NCBI GenBank assembly: GCA_003506435.1
Contig: DOAQ01000025.1
Span: forward strand, 62,001-126,000
Direction: 5' to 3'
DNA: 64,000 nucleotides
Source: Prolixibacteraceae bacterium
GTDB lineage: Bacteria > Bacteroidota > Bacteroidia > Bacteroidales > Prolixibacteraceae
Below, in pieces: positions 17,175-26,548 of this stretch. The position numbers were made by a program, and so were the translations under genes. The notes under the pieces are model-generated. The model searched no databases. It had not been told where the DNA came from and worked only from the letters and a program-made list of their open reading frames with translations. How positions within the stretch are numbered: the stretch's first letter is position 1; the number at the start of each line of letters is the position of its first letter.

Positions 17175-19220
17175 ATGAAACGCTTATTCTTATTAATTTG
17201 CATTATTCCAATTATCTGCGGAATATCTTCCGGCCAAAAAACAACGGTTGTCCCTGAGACACAAAATGATGTTCGCCAGTGGGTCGGACAACACTTTGCA
17301 AAAGGAAAGATTCCCCCGTTTTCGTTCGTTTACGGAGGAAGAAGTTCCAACGATTTTATCAAAAACTGGCAGTTCAGCGCTGAAAAGATAAAAACCACCG
17401 AACCCGATTCAGAAGTAAATATCTTTACATATTCTGACAAATCAAGCGGACTGACCATAAAATGTACAGTTTCCAGCTTCTCCGATTTTCCGGCAGTGGA
17501 ATGGGTACTGAATTTTACCAATACGTCAGGAAAAAATTCACCGACGATTGAAAAACTTGCAGTAATTGATCATTCATTTACCTCCGACGAAAATGGAACA
17601 TTTATTCTTCATCATGCCAAAGGGAGCAACGCTGAACGAAGCGATTTTCAGCCCATTGACGATAAAATGCAGGCTGGAAAAAACATTTATATGACCCCAA
17701 GCCATGGACGTTCGTCCGACAATACTGCTTTCCCCTTCTTCAATATTGAAATGCCGGGTAAGCAAGGAATTATGGTAGCCGTTGGCTGGACCGGAAAATG
17801 GTATGCCGATGTTCTGCAAACCGGGGAAAAATCGGTTTCCCTGAAATCGGGTATGGAAAAGATGCAATTGAAATTGTATCCAAAAGAAGAAATCCGCACT
17901 CCGAAGATATGTCTGCTGTTCTGGAAAGGCAACGACCGGATGATCGGGCACAACCAGTTTCGCAGGTTCATTTTGGCTCACCACACACGCAAGATAAACG
18001 GACAATTTGCCGAATATCCCTTGTCAGGCAGCTTCGATTATGGCGATCCGGCGCCGTGCGGCGAATACGAATGCCTCACTGAAGAATTTGCAGTTGCATT
18101 GGTAAAACGGTATCAGCAATTCCGTATCCTTCCTGAAGTATTCTGGCTCGATGCCGGATGGTACACCGGTTGCGGGGGCGACAAAGAGAAAGGCGGATGG
18201 TGGCAAAATGTAGGAAATTGGTCGGTTGAGAGAGAACGCTTCCCGAACGGACTGAAACCCGTTGCCGATGCGGTACATTCAACCGGGTCAAAATTTATGG
18301 TTTGGTTTGAGCCGGAACGTGTTCGCCCGGAAACGCAAATCGATAAGGACTATCCGGAATGGCTTATTAAACTTCCCAAAAACGAGAATTTCCTTTTCAA
18401 TCTTGGAAACAAAGAGGCCCGGATATGGATGACCAACCGCATTTCGGACCTGATAAAAAGTGAAGGTATCGATTATTACCGGCAGGATTTCAATTTCGAT
18501 CCCATGCCCTACTGGGAAGCAAACGACAAGCCGGGGCGGATCGGTATTTCCGAAATCAGGCACATCGAAGGACTTTATGCGTTCTGGGACAGTTTACTGG
18601 TTCGTTTTCCAAAACTACTAATCGACAACTGCGCCAGCGGCGGGCGACGGATCGACCTGGAGATGACCTCGCGCAGCGCACCGCTTTGGCGTACCGATTA
18701 TCAATATGGTGAACCAAATGGCTATCAGTGCCATACTTTTGGACTGAATTTTTATTTGCCTATCCACGGAACAGCTATCTACAAAACTGACCGCTATACA
18801 TTCCGTTCCGGGTTAGGGGCTACTGCCGTGCTGAATTGGGAAGTCACCGGAAAGAATGGTGAGTCGATCCCGGCTATCCAGAAAAAAATTCAGGAATATA
18901 AAAACCTGCGACCTTATTTTTACGGTGATTATTATCCTCTGACCCAAAGCAGTACCCGCGATAATGCATGGCTGGCCTACCAGTTGAACCGGCCGGAACA
19001 AAAAGATGGAATTATCATTGTTTTTCGTCGTGGCGACTGCAATAGCGAATCGATCATGACCAAACTGCATGGGCTGGACGAAAATGCCACATACGAGCTA
19101 TTTTATGAAGATTACGGAGTAACAGTTAAAAAAACCGGACGCGAGTTAATGGCGGAATTAAATCTGACCATTCCTCAGAAACCTGCTTCATTACTGATTA
19201 GTTATAAAATAACAGACTAA
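17175..19220 (+). CDS. GH36 alpha-galactosidase
   Basis: This 681-residue secreted protein has a signal peptide ending near GISSGQ. An N-terminal beta-supersandwich precedes a TIM barrel with VFWLDAGWYTG, MVWFEPERVRPE and the nucleophile block YYRQDFNFD (Asp438). The downstream CASGGRRIDLEM and acid/base block LWRTDYQYGE (Asp508) follow, all hallmarks of clan GH-D family GH36. The family releases terminal alpha-galactose with retention. Within this locus it would remove galactose side chains. It starts 13 nt after the divergent GH92 and ends 10 nt before the next gene, so these genes are tightly co-transcribed. Related GH27 enzymes are shorter and lack the sandwich. Confidence 0.93.
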   Translation: MKRLFLLICIIPIICGISSGQKTTVVPETQNDVRQWVGQHFAKGKIPPFSFVYGGRSSNDFIKNWQFSAEKIKTTEPDSEVNIFTYSDKSSGLTIKCTVSSFSDFPAVEWVLNFTNTSGKNSPTIEKLAVIDHSFTSDENGTFILHHAKGSNAERSDFQPIDDKMQAGKNIYMTPSHGRSSDNTAFPFFNIEMPGKQGIMVAVGWTGKWYADVLQTGEKSVSLKSGMEKMQLKLYPKEEIRTPKICLLFWKGNDRMIGHNQFRRFILAHHTRKINGQFAEYPLSGSFDYGDPAPCGEYECLTEEFAVALVKRYQQFRILPEVFWLDAGWYTGCGGDKEKGGWWQNVGNWSVERERFPNGLKPVADAVHSTGSKFMVWFEPERVRPETQIDKDYPEWLIKLPKNENFLFNLGNKEARIWMTNRISDLIKSEGIDYYRQDFNFDPMPYWEANDKPGRIGISEIRHIEGLYAFWDSLLVRFPKLLIDNCASGGRRIDLEMTSRSAPLWRTDYQYGEPNGYQCHTFGLNFYLPIHGTAIYKTDRYTFRSGLGATAVLNWEVTGKNGESIPAIQKKIQEYKNLRPYFYGDYYPLTQSSTRDNAWLAYQLNRPEQKDGIIIVFRRGDCNSESIMTKLHGLDENATYELFYEDYGVTVKKTGRELMAELNLTIPQKPASLLISYKITD

Positions 19221-19230
19221 AAAACCGAAA

Positions 19231-20520
19231 ATGAGAATATGTTGGTTTTTACTCATTTTAGTACTTTTTTCTTGTTGCACTGTTCAGTATAATTCGCAAT
19301 TCAATGTACTTGATTTTGGTGCTGTTGCCGATGGAAAAACAGACAATACACAAGCATTTCAATCAGCTTTGGACAAAGCCGCTTCCATCGGGGGAATCGT
19401 ATCTATTCCTGCCGGACAATTTAAAATTGGCGGCGTATTAACTATTCCGGATGGAGTAACCTTAAAAGGGATTGCCGAAGGCCCGGTAATGGCAAGCACC
19501 ACGCGGGGAACCATGCTCCTGGCTTTTGCCGGGCGTGACAAGGAAGATTCGCAGCCGTTTATCACATTGCTGAACAACAGCACCATTAAAGGCTTATCCA
19601 TTTATTATCCCGAACAGGTGGTCACCGATATTCACCCCTATCCGTGGACGATTCAGATTAAAGGGGACCGCAGCAATATTATTGATCTCAATTTTGTCAA
19701 TTCGTACAATGGTATTGACTGCGGTAGTGTGTACCACGGACAGGATTACATCCGGAATATATACATGTGCGCCATGCGCCGCGGAATTTACATTGACCGG
19801 ATTGTCGATATTGGCCGGGTCGAAAATGTGCATATCCATCCCAGCAGTTGGAGCCAGATGGGCGTTTCGGAAGGGGAGATTCATGACTTTCAGGTAAATA
19901 ACCTCGAAGGTTTTATTGTTGGCCGCTGCGACTGGGAATACATGGTCAACTGTTTTGTGATCTGGGCAAAGGTCGGTTTCCGGTTCATCGAAACCAAAGG
20001 CGACCCGGTGGGCAACGACCCGCAGTCCAATATCCTGATTACCCAAAGTGGTTCCGATGTTGGTCCCTTAGCGGTGGTCGTTGAAAAAACCCAGTACCAT
20101 TGCGGCGTTGCTTTTGAAAACTGCCAGTTTATGGATGGTTTTATCATCGAAGAAGGTAACCGCGGCCCAATTAAACTGACCAACTGTGGTTTCTGGGGAT
20201 GGGCTGAAACATTGGGAGGAACACACATCATCAACAAAGGAGAAGGAACGGTTTACCTGACGGCTTGTAATTTCAATGCCAAAAACTGGATTGAATGCCA
20301 TTGGAAACCGGAAATTCCATTCATCAAAATGGAAAACGGTACGCTGCAAATGATGAACAGCCGCTTTCAGGATAATGGGAATACGCCCGATGCCCACATT
20401 TACCTGGGAGAAAAAGTAAAATCTGCCGTAATTATCGGGAACAGTGTGGAAGGCGGTGACTTGCATGTCACCAACAAAACAACAGGCGATGTCCAGATAA
20501 TTGGGAATGTGAAAGAATAG
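19231..20520 (+). CDS. Pectate-lyase-3-fold beta-helix lipoprotein, copy 1
   Basis: This 429-residue lipoprotein (lipobox LFSC, Cys15) begins with the classic VLDFGAVADGKTDNTQAFQSALDKA segment of the Pectate_lyase_3 (epimerase/lyase-like) beta-helix family. A PAG-type turn (IPAGQFKIGG) and a long helix with YNGIDCG, RCDWEYMVNCFVIWAKVG and NCGFWGW motifs follow. Members include pectate lyases, epimerases and phage tailspikes, so the exact reaction is open. It is a tandem paralog of the next gene. The two are close to identical from about residue 225 to the end, but differ clearly in the N-terminal third. Confidence 0.85.
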   Translation: MRICWFLLILVLFSCCTVQYNSQFNVLDFGAVADGKTDNTQAFQSALDKAASIGGIVSIPAGQFKIGGVLTIPDGVTLKGIAEGPVMASTTRGTMLLAFAGRDKEDSQPFITLLNNSTIKGLSIYYPEQVVTDIHPYPWTIQIKGDRSNIIDLNFVNSYNGIDCGSVYHGQDYIRNIYMCAMRRGIYIDRIVDIGRVENVHIHPSSWSQMGVSEGEIHDFQVNNLEGFIVGRCDWEYMVNCFVIWAKVGFRFIETKGDPVGNDPQSNILITQSGSDVGPLAVVVEKTQYHCGVAFENCQFMDGFIIEEGNRGPIKLTNCGFWGWAETLGGTHIINKGEGTVYLTACNFNAKNWIECHWKPEIPFIKMENGTLQMMNSRFQDNGNTPDAHIYLGEKVKSAVIIGNSVEGGDLHVTNKTTGDVQIIGNVKE

Positions 20521-20551
20521 TTCAGTCAACAACCAACTAAAATCTAACAAA

Positions 20552-21874
20552 ATGGTACTTCTATTAAAAAAAAATGTATTCCTGGTTTGTTTGTTTTTTT
20601 GCTTCACAGTTCAATCGTTTGCCGGAATTTCTGATTTTGATGTACTGGATTTTGGCGCCATTGGCGATGGAAAAACGGATAATACAGCAGCGTTTCAAAC
20701 GGCGTTAAACAAAGCCGCCGAAAAAGGAGGAATCGTACATGTCCCGGCAGGAAAATTCCTTTTTAAAGGAGTATTGGAAATTCCCCGCGGAGTTGCTTTA
20801 CAGGGAATTGCCGAAGGGCCAAATTGTATTTATTACGATATCGGTACCATTTTAATGCCTACTGCTGGTCGTGATCAGGAAAATTCGCCGCCCTTTATTA
20901 CCCTCCGGTCAAGCAGTACCTTGCGCGGGCTGGGAATTGTTTACCCTGAACAAAAACCGGAAGACATTCGTCCATATCCCTATTGTATCCGGATGACCGG
21001 AAGGATAGGCAACGTTATTGATGTCGCCATTGCCAATGCTTACAATGGCATTGACTGCGGCTCCGTTTACAACGAAGGCCAAAACCTGCGTGGCATCAAT
21101 CTTTGTGCCTTGCGCCGGGGAATTTATATTGACCGCTCCACCGATATTGGCCGGCTCGAAAATATCCACATTCACTCGGTAGCATGGTGGGACATCAATT
21201 TTCCGGAAAGAATGGGTGACCAGATTGCCCTGATCAATAAGTACACCACTGAAAATCTGGAAGGTTTTATCATAGGCCGTTGCGACTGGGAATACATGGT
21301 CAACTGTTTTGTGATCTGGGCAAAAGTTGGGTTCCGGTTTATCGAAACCAAAGGAGACCCGGTGGGCAACGATCCGCAGGCAAATATCCTGATTACCCAG
21401 AGTGGGTCAGATATTGGGCCTTTGGCGGTAATGGTTGAAAAAACACAATACCACTGCGGAATTTCATTCGAGAATTGCCAGTTTATGGACGGCATCCAGA
21501 TCGAAGAAGGGAACCGTGGCCCAATCAAACTGACCAACTGCGGATTCTGGGGCTGGGCCGAATCGCTGGGTGGGACGCATATCGTCAATAAAGGGGAAGG
21601 TACTGTTTACCTGACGGCCTGTAATTTCAACGCCAAAAACTGGATCGAATGCCATTGGAAACCGGAAATCCCGTTCATTAAAATGGAAAATGGCACGTTG
21701 CAAATTATGAACAGTCGGTTTCAGGATAACGGGAATACACCAAATGCCCACATTTATCTGGGCGAAAAAGTAAAATCAGCAGTAATTATCGGGAACAGTG
21801 TGGAAGGTGGCGACTTGCATGTCTCTAATAAATCGAAAGGGGATGTGCAAATTTTGGGAAATGTAAAAGAATAG
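20552..21874 (+). CDS. Pectate-lyase-3-fold beta-helix secreted protein, copy 2
   Basis: This 440-residue paralog of the preceding gene lies 31 nt downstream. It has a Sec signal peptide (ending near QSFAG) instead of a lipobox, so this copy would be soluble or periplasmic while copy 1 is membrane-anchored. The fold signature VLDFGAIGDGKTDNTAAFQTAL and the helix motifs are conserved. It carries an 11-residue-longer region around WWDINFPERMGD. The leader contains AACCAACTAAAATCT, which recurs upstream of the metallophosphoesterase gene. Start at 20552 is chosen because it supplies the basic n-region (KK) and hydrophobic core of the signal peptide. Confidence 0.85.
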   Translation: MVLLLKKNVFLVCLFFCFTVQSFAGISDFDVLDFGAIGDGKTDNTAAFQTALNKAAEKGGIVHVPAGKFLFKGVLEIPRGVALQGIAEGPNCIYYDIGTILMPTAGRDQENSPPFITLRSSSTLRGLGIVYPEQKPEDIRPYPYCIRMTGRIGNVIDVAIANAYNGIDCGSVYNEGQNLRGINLCALRRGIYIDRSTDIGRLENIHIHSVAWWDINFPERMGDQIALINKYTTENLEGFIIGRCDWEYMVNCFVIWAKVGFRFIETKGDPVGNDPQANILITQSGSDIGPLAVMVEKTQYHCGISFENCQFMDGIQIEEGNRGPIKLTNCGFWGWAESLGGTHIVNKGEGTVYLTACNFNAKNWIECHWKPEIPFIKMENGTLQIMNSRFQDNGNTPNAHIYLGEKVKSAVIIGNSVEGGDLHVSNKSKGDVQILGNVKE

Positions 21875-21878
21875 GCAA

Positions 21879-23390
21879 ATGAAAAAAATTATCTTGGGAT
21901 TAGTATGTATTCTAATTGCTACTATTTCTAACGCACAGGAAAAAATAATGGATCATGAGGTTGTACTAAAAGATGGTAAGCTTCAACCCTGGACCGAATA
22001 TAACAACGTTTTGAAATGGAGTATGAACTATCTGGAGAATTGCCCCACTTATAAAACAAAGTTTGGCGACGACCCATTGTACCTTGTTACTTCAAAACTA
22101 TATAAAGATGGTTCGTTCTGCTACAAGCAAAATAACCCTGGAAGCAATGTTTACTTTGGAATGGAAACTTTCAAAAAATATTATGCCTATTCCGGCGACA
22201 GTGCGGCATTGATACCAGTCCGGAAATTAATTCAACGGGTGGCCTATTACCACACACCCAAAGACTGGGCTTGGCCCAATGTTCCAAGAACTCAGGATGA
22301 CACCCCGGACGGCGAATATACCGACGAATGGAGCGGAGTGGATAAAATTTGTATGGTGGCTATTGGCTACCTGAACTATTACCGGTTCACCGGAGATAAA
22401 CAATACTTTACCAAAGCCGAACATATAGCCCGGACGATACTTCAGCATGTTCAACCCGGAAATGAAAAACAATCGCCCATTCCGTTTATGGTGAACCTAA
22501 AAACAGGCGAGATCCTCGATCCGTACTGCTCGAACATGACCCTTCCTGTTCAGTTATTTGACGAACTTCTGGAAAACAAATCTACTTCGTTGAATAAAAA
22601 AGAACTTAAAAGTAAACGCGACCTGCTGTGGAAATGGGTTTTGGATTATCCGATGAAAAACAATTTATGGTCGGGGTATTACGAAGATGTTTCATCCAAT
22701 TATACCAACCTGAACCAGCAAAACCCGATGGAAACCGCGCGCTATATACTGAATCATCCCGATGTTGATCCCGACTACAAAACCCATGTCCCGGCATTAA
22801 TCAGTTGGGTGGAGGACCGTTTTGGAAAGGTTAAACATTATGGGGCAACCAGCATCAAGGAACAGGACGGGTGTTTCAAGGAAATGAGCAGCCATACGGC
22901 CCGCTATGCTTCGGTAGTTGCCAAATGGTTCGGTGTTTGCCTCGACGGGAAAGTCCGGGAAGAAGCCCGTGCATCCTTTGCCCTGGCAACCTATTCGGCT
23001 TACAATCAGTATTCAAAAAACCAGCAGGCAATCAATTATACCGGAATCGAATACATCGAACCCTGGTTTTCCGATTCGTACTGGGATTACCTGCCCCACA
23101 TCCTCGATGGGATGGCTGAAATGCCCGAGATGCTGCCTTCCGGAGAAAACCACATTTTCTATTCTTCCTCGATGATTACCCAAGTTGCCTATTCTCCTGA
23201 AAACATTTCATATACCACTTTCAACAATTCGGGAACAGAGCGGATAAAACTCACTTTTATCCCTGAGGTATTCTCGAAGGGCAAACCTCTTGATAAAAGA
23301 TACTGGGACTTTGGAAATTTCCGGGGAGTTGAAAATATCCTGATTATCAACAGAGACGGAATTGATCAGATAGAAATCAGAAAAAAATAA
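21879..23390 (+). CDS. Secreted protein of unknown family, probable alpha/alpha-toroid
   Basis: I do not recognise a defined family. The 503-residue protein has a signal peptide ending near ISNAQ. Helical repeats rich in aromatic residues follow (FKKYYAYSGDSAALIP, YLNYYRFTGDKQYFTKAEHIARTIL, ETARYILNHPDV), the type of repeat seen in six-hairpin toroid enzymes such as GH88/GH105 and several polysaccharide lyases. A small C-terminal beta-sandwich may occupy residues about 420-503. It starts 4 nt after the second beta-helix gene and lies in the same operon. Hydrolase or lyase action on the same glycan is plausible, but no catalytic residues can be assigned. Confidence 0.75.
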   Translation: MKKIILGLVCILIATISNAQEKIMDHEVVLKDGKLQPWTEYNNVLKWSMNYLENCPTYKTKFGDDPLYLVTSKLYKDGSFCYKQNNPGSNVYFGMETFKKYYAYSGDSAALIPVRKLIQRVAYYHTPKDWAWPNVPRTQDDTPDGEYTDEWSGVDKICMVAIGYLNYYRFTGDKQYFTKAEHIARTILQHVQPGNEKQSPIPFMVNLKTGEILDPYCSNMTLPVQLFDELLENKSTSLNKKELKSKRDLLWKWVLDYPMKNNLWSGYYEDVSSNYTNLNQQNPMETARYILNHPDVDPDYKTHVPALISWVEDRFGKVKHYGATSIKEQDGCFKEMSSHTARYASVVAKWFGVCLDGKVREEARASFALATYSAYNQYSKNQQAINYTGIEYIEPWFSDSYWDYLPHILDGMAEMPEMLPSGENHIFYSSSMITQVAYSPENISYTTFNNSGTERIKLTFIPEVFSKGKPLDKRYWDFGNFRGVENILIINRDGIDQIEIRKK

Positions 23391-23413
23391 CATCGGGACC
23401 AGACAGTAATTAC

Positions 23414-24133
23414 ATGAAACGAACATTAATCATACTGGCATTACTTACGAGTTTAAGTGTTTTCAATGCAAAAGCCGAGAAAGCGGACTCCTGTTTTTCT
23501 GTTCAGGTTGATTTGGCCAATCGTTGGATTTGGAGAGGTGTTGCCTATTCCGAAGCCCCGGTTATACAGCCCTCGTTAGGATATGCAAACGAAAAATGGA
23601 ATGTATCGGTTTGGGGCTCTTATCCCATTGAACGCCGTGCTTACAGCGAAATTGACTTTATCCTTGAATATCAACTGACATCTAAATTAAAACTGGGATT
23701 TGTTGACTATTTTGCCATCAACGATTCAACCGGGGCCAAACACGGTTTCTTCGACATGAACCGGAAAACCACCATGCACATGTTCGATGTGTATTGTGTT
23801 TATCAACCTGTTGAAAAAATACCGTTATCGTTCCTCTATTCATTGTGGTTCTGGGGCGCAGACCGGAAAGCAATCACAAAAGAACAGAACTTTTCTTCGT
23901 ACCTTGAAGCAAAATATGAAAAAGAATACGGGAAAGTGACAGCAAGCGCTTTTGCTGGAATGACGCTATGGGAAGGTTTTTATGCCTCACGCGCCGCGGT
24001 GGTCAATGTTGGTGTTGGCTTGTCAAAACCTATCACGTTGGGCAATAAAATTTCGATTCCGGCAAAAATTGAATTTGTCCTGAATCCTGAAATGCAAAAT
24101 GCTTACATCAATGCAATTATTACACTTAAATAA
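23414..24133 (+). CDS. Outer-membrane beta-barrel, TorF-like putative porin
   Basis: This 239-residue protein has a signal peptide (ending near NAKAE) followed by short alternating strands. RWIWRGVAYSEAPVIQPSLGY resembles the start of TorF/Gcw_chp-type porin-like proteins. It ends with INAIITLK, which does not carry a terminal aromatic. Size suggests a small barrel of about 10-12 strands. The gene lies 23 nt after the toroid gene and 9 nt before the rhamnosidase. It may give passive passage to small products, but that is inferred only from its location and predicted topology. Confidence 0.65.
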   Translation: MKRTLIILALLTSLSVFNAKAEKADSCFSVQVDLANRWIWRGVAYSEAPVIQPSLGYANEKWNVSVWGSYPIERRAYSEIDFILEYQLTSKLKLGFVDYFAINDSTGAKHGFFDMNRKTTMHMFDVYCVYQPVEKIPLSFLYSLWFWGADRKAITKEQNFSSYLEAKYEKEYGKVTASAFAGMTLWEGFYASRAAVVNVGVGLSKPITLGNKISIPAKIEFVLNPEMQNAYINAIITLK

Positions 24134-24142
24134 AAAATATCC

Positions 24143-26548
24143 ATGAAAATCCGGGCCTTTATATTACTCATTTTTCTATCCACAACGATTGCATTGGCTC
24201 AATCCGGGAATACTGCTACAGAAATACTTCAAAACAAAATGATCTGGAGTGGAAAAGACAACGGGAAGTCTGAATATACAGTTTTCCGAAAAACCTTTGA
24301 ACTTGCCAGTTTTGATGCAGCATCCATCCATCTTTTTGCCGATGCGCGTTATATCCTTTGGATCAACGGACAGGAAATTCTAAGAGGCCCATGTCGTTTC
24401 GATCCGAAATCTCCAACTTTCGATTCGATGGATGTTACTTCTTTTCTGAAAACTGGAAAAAATGCAGTCGTCGTAATGGTAATGTCGCATGGAAGTAATT
24501 CAAAAATGATGAACCATCATCCCGGTCTTACCGCAGGAATTGAAGTTACACAACAATCAAAAGTGATCAATCAAATTTGGACCGACAGCACCTGGAAATG
24601 GAGCGACCATACGCGTTTCCTTTCGCCTGTTCAGGATTGGGGTGTTGTATGCGACCGGGTGGATGCCCGGATTGACGATGGTGATTGGAGCCGGGCAGCA
24701 TACGACGACCAACTTTGGCAACAGGCTACTCCGGTTAATGGCCAGCTTTGGGGGAATCTAACGCCACGGGCCATCCCGCTTTTAAAAGAAACAGAAATGG
24801 ATTGGGTTGCTTTAAACAACGATCGTCTGCCGTTAAAATTGAAAGCAGGCCAATCAGCTATTTTCAAAGCCAACGAAATGATACAGGGGTTCCCGGTCAT
24901 ACAGTTTGAAGCAGAAGAAGGTGTTCAAATCCAGTTTGCATTTGGCTACACCGGTGATAGCACTTCCATTGGAAACACTTACGGTTCGGCTAGTTTTTAT
25001 ACAGCGCGTTCCGGAGATCAGACTTATATACCAACCGATTCGTATGGTTTCAGGTACCTGAAAATATCTGTTCTTAACGGAAGTATTTATTCTTCTTCCA
25101 ATGTCCTTCTGAAACAAATTAAACTGATTGACCGCCGGTATCCATACCTCGAAACGGGCAGTTTTGCTTGTAACGATCCTTTTTTAAATGAACTTTGGAA
25201 ACGGTCGGCCTTAACTTTAAAAGTGAATTGTGAAGACGGTTATATGGACTGTGCTTTGCGCGAAAAAGCCGAATGGATGGGCGACGCTGCCATAGTCGGG
25301 TATCCGCTTAGCCGGTCGGTTTTTGCCATTGCCGACAGCACCGGATTTCCCCGCAGCGATAGCGGGCTTATCATTTCCATGCTCCGGCACATTGCCCAAA
25401 GCCAAAGCGACAGCGGGATGTTCAAAGCACATCACCCTTCCGACCGGTTCGATATTCATGCTTATATTGAAGATTATTCGTGCCTTTGGGTACAATCGCT
25501 CCGGCAGGTTTATGAGCTGACCGGAAATTCAAGTCTGGTCAATGAACTTTGGGAGCCTTTGAAAAAACAGATGAAATGGTTTGAAACCCATCGTTCAGCC
25601 AACGGATTGGTCCTTGCCCGCGAATTCACCTTCATTGACAATCCACTGGCCTATTGTACATGTAACGGTGCCACAATTAATGCTTTTGTTTATAAAGCTT
25701 TTTGCGATGCCGCTTTCCTGGCTTCTGTAAAAGGAGATATTCAGGCTGAAAAGAATTATCAAAAGGTTGCCGGGGAGATCAAGCTGAGTTACAACAAACA
25801 CCTTTGGATTCCATCGAAAAAAACATATTCATCAGGAATTTCAGAAGAGAAACAGATGATGCCCACAGCCCATGCTGCCCTGATGGCACTCAATCGGGGA
25901 ATTGTCCTTGAAAACCGGGAAGACCAGGTAAAAGAATATTTATTTGCCCATTATTCAGACCGGGGAAAAGGTTACCCTCAGGGTGGGATTATCCCGGACA
26001 CGTTTTTTGACCATGATTTAAAAACCCAGGGAATTGATTCGCCTTATACTGCTTTCTGGATGTTGGAAGAGTTGTATAAAGACGGCAGGGATACCGAAGC
26101 ACTGTCCTTTATTCGCAAAAGGTGGGCGCAAATGATGTCTGACACCATTGCCGGAACCTTGTGGGAAGCTTTTGGCGGTGGCGATATATGCCACAACATG
26201 GGCGCTGTGCCGGCTTATTTCCTGAGCACAAAAGTTCTTGGCGTTTCAGAAAAATTGCCTGTATCGTCGAAGGTTATCGAAATCAGGCCGCAACTTGGAG
26301 ATCTGGATCGGGCTGAAGGTACAGTTGTTACTGAATATGGGCCGGTTCATGTAAAGTGGGAAAAACAAAATGACGACTTGACTTTCTCTATTGATATTCC
26401 TGCTGGCACAAAAGCTCTGGTCAGTTTACCTATTCTGAAAACAGGAAAAAAACTTCGGATCAATAACAAAGATGTTGCTTTCCATGCTAATAAAAAATCA
26501 ATCAATTTTACCATTAAATCAGATGTATCGAATGGAATATACCGGTAA
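24143..26548 (+). CDS. GH78 alpha-L-rhamnosidase
   Basis: This 801-residue secreted protein has a signal peptide ending near ALAQS. N-terminal beta-sandwich modules (FADARYILWINGQEILRGP, residues about 60-110) precede an (alpha/alpha)6 catalytic domain. The conserved GH78 acid region appears as DCALREKAEWMGDAA (Asp369, Glu374), equivalent to the family DCPQRxExxGWxGDA block. The C-terminal sandwich contains TEYGPVHVKWEK. Family members hydrolyse terminal alpha-L-rhamnose with inversion using two acidic residues. The enzyme would debranch rhamnogalacturonan or a rhamnosylated polysaccharide. The next gene probably overlaps its 3' end by 17 nt. Confidence 0.9.
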   Translation: MKIRAFILLIFLSTTIALAQSGNTATEILQNKMIWSGKDNGKSEYTVFRKTFELASFDAASIHLFADARYILWINGQEILRGPCRFDPKSPTFDSMDVTSFLKTGKNAVVVMVMSHGSNSKMMNHHPGLTAGIEVTQQSKVINQIWTDSTWKWSDHTRFLSPVQDWGVVCDRVDARIDDGDWSRAAYDDQLWQQATPVNGQLWGNLTPRAIPLLKETEMDWVALNNDRLPLKLKAGQSAIFKANEMIQGFPVIQFEAEEGVQIQFAFGYTGDSTSIGNTYGSASFYTARSGDQTYIPTDSYGFRYLKISVLNGSIYSSSNVLLKQIKLIDRRYPYLETGSFACNDPFLNELWKRSALTLKVNCEDGYMDCALREKAEWMGDAAIVGYPLSRSVFAIADSTGFPRSDSGLIISMLRHIAQSQSDSGMFKAHHPSDRFDIHAYIEDYSCLWVQSLRQVYELTGNSSLVNELWEPLKKQMKWFETHRSANGLVLAREFTFIDNPLAYCTCNGATINAFVYKAFCDAAFLASVKGDIQAEKNYQKVAGEIKLSYNKHLWIPSKKTYSSGISEEKQMMPTAHAALMALNRGIVLENREDQVKEYLFAHYSDRGKGYPQGGIIPDTFFDHDLKTQGIDSPYTAFWMLEELYKDGRDTEALSFIRKRWAQMMSDTIAGTLWEAFGGGDICHNMGAVPAYFLSTKVLGVSEKLPVSSKVIEIRPQLGDLDRAEGTVVTEYGPVHVKWEKQNDDLTFSIDIPAGTKALVSLPILKTGKKLRINNKDVAFHANKKSINFTIKSDVSNGIYR

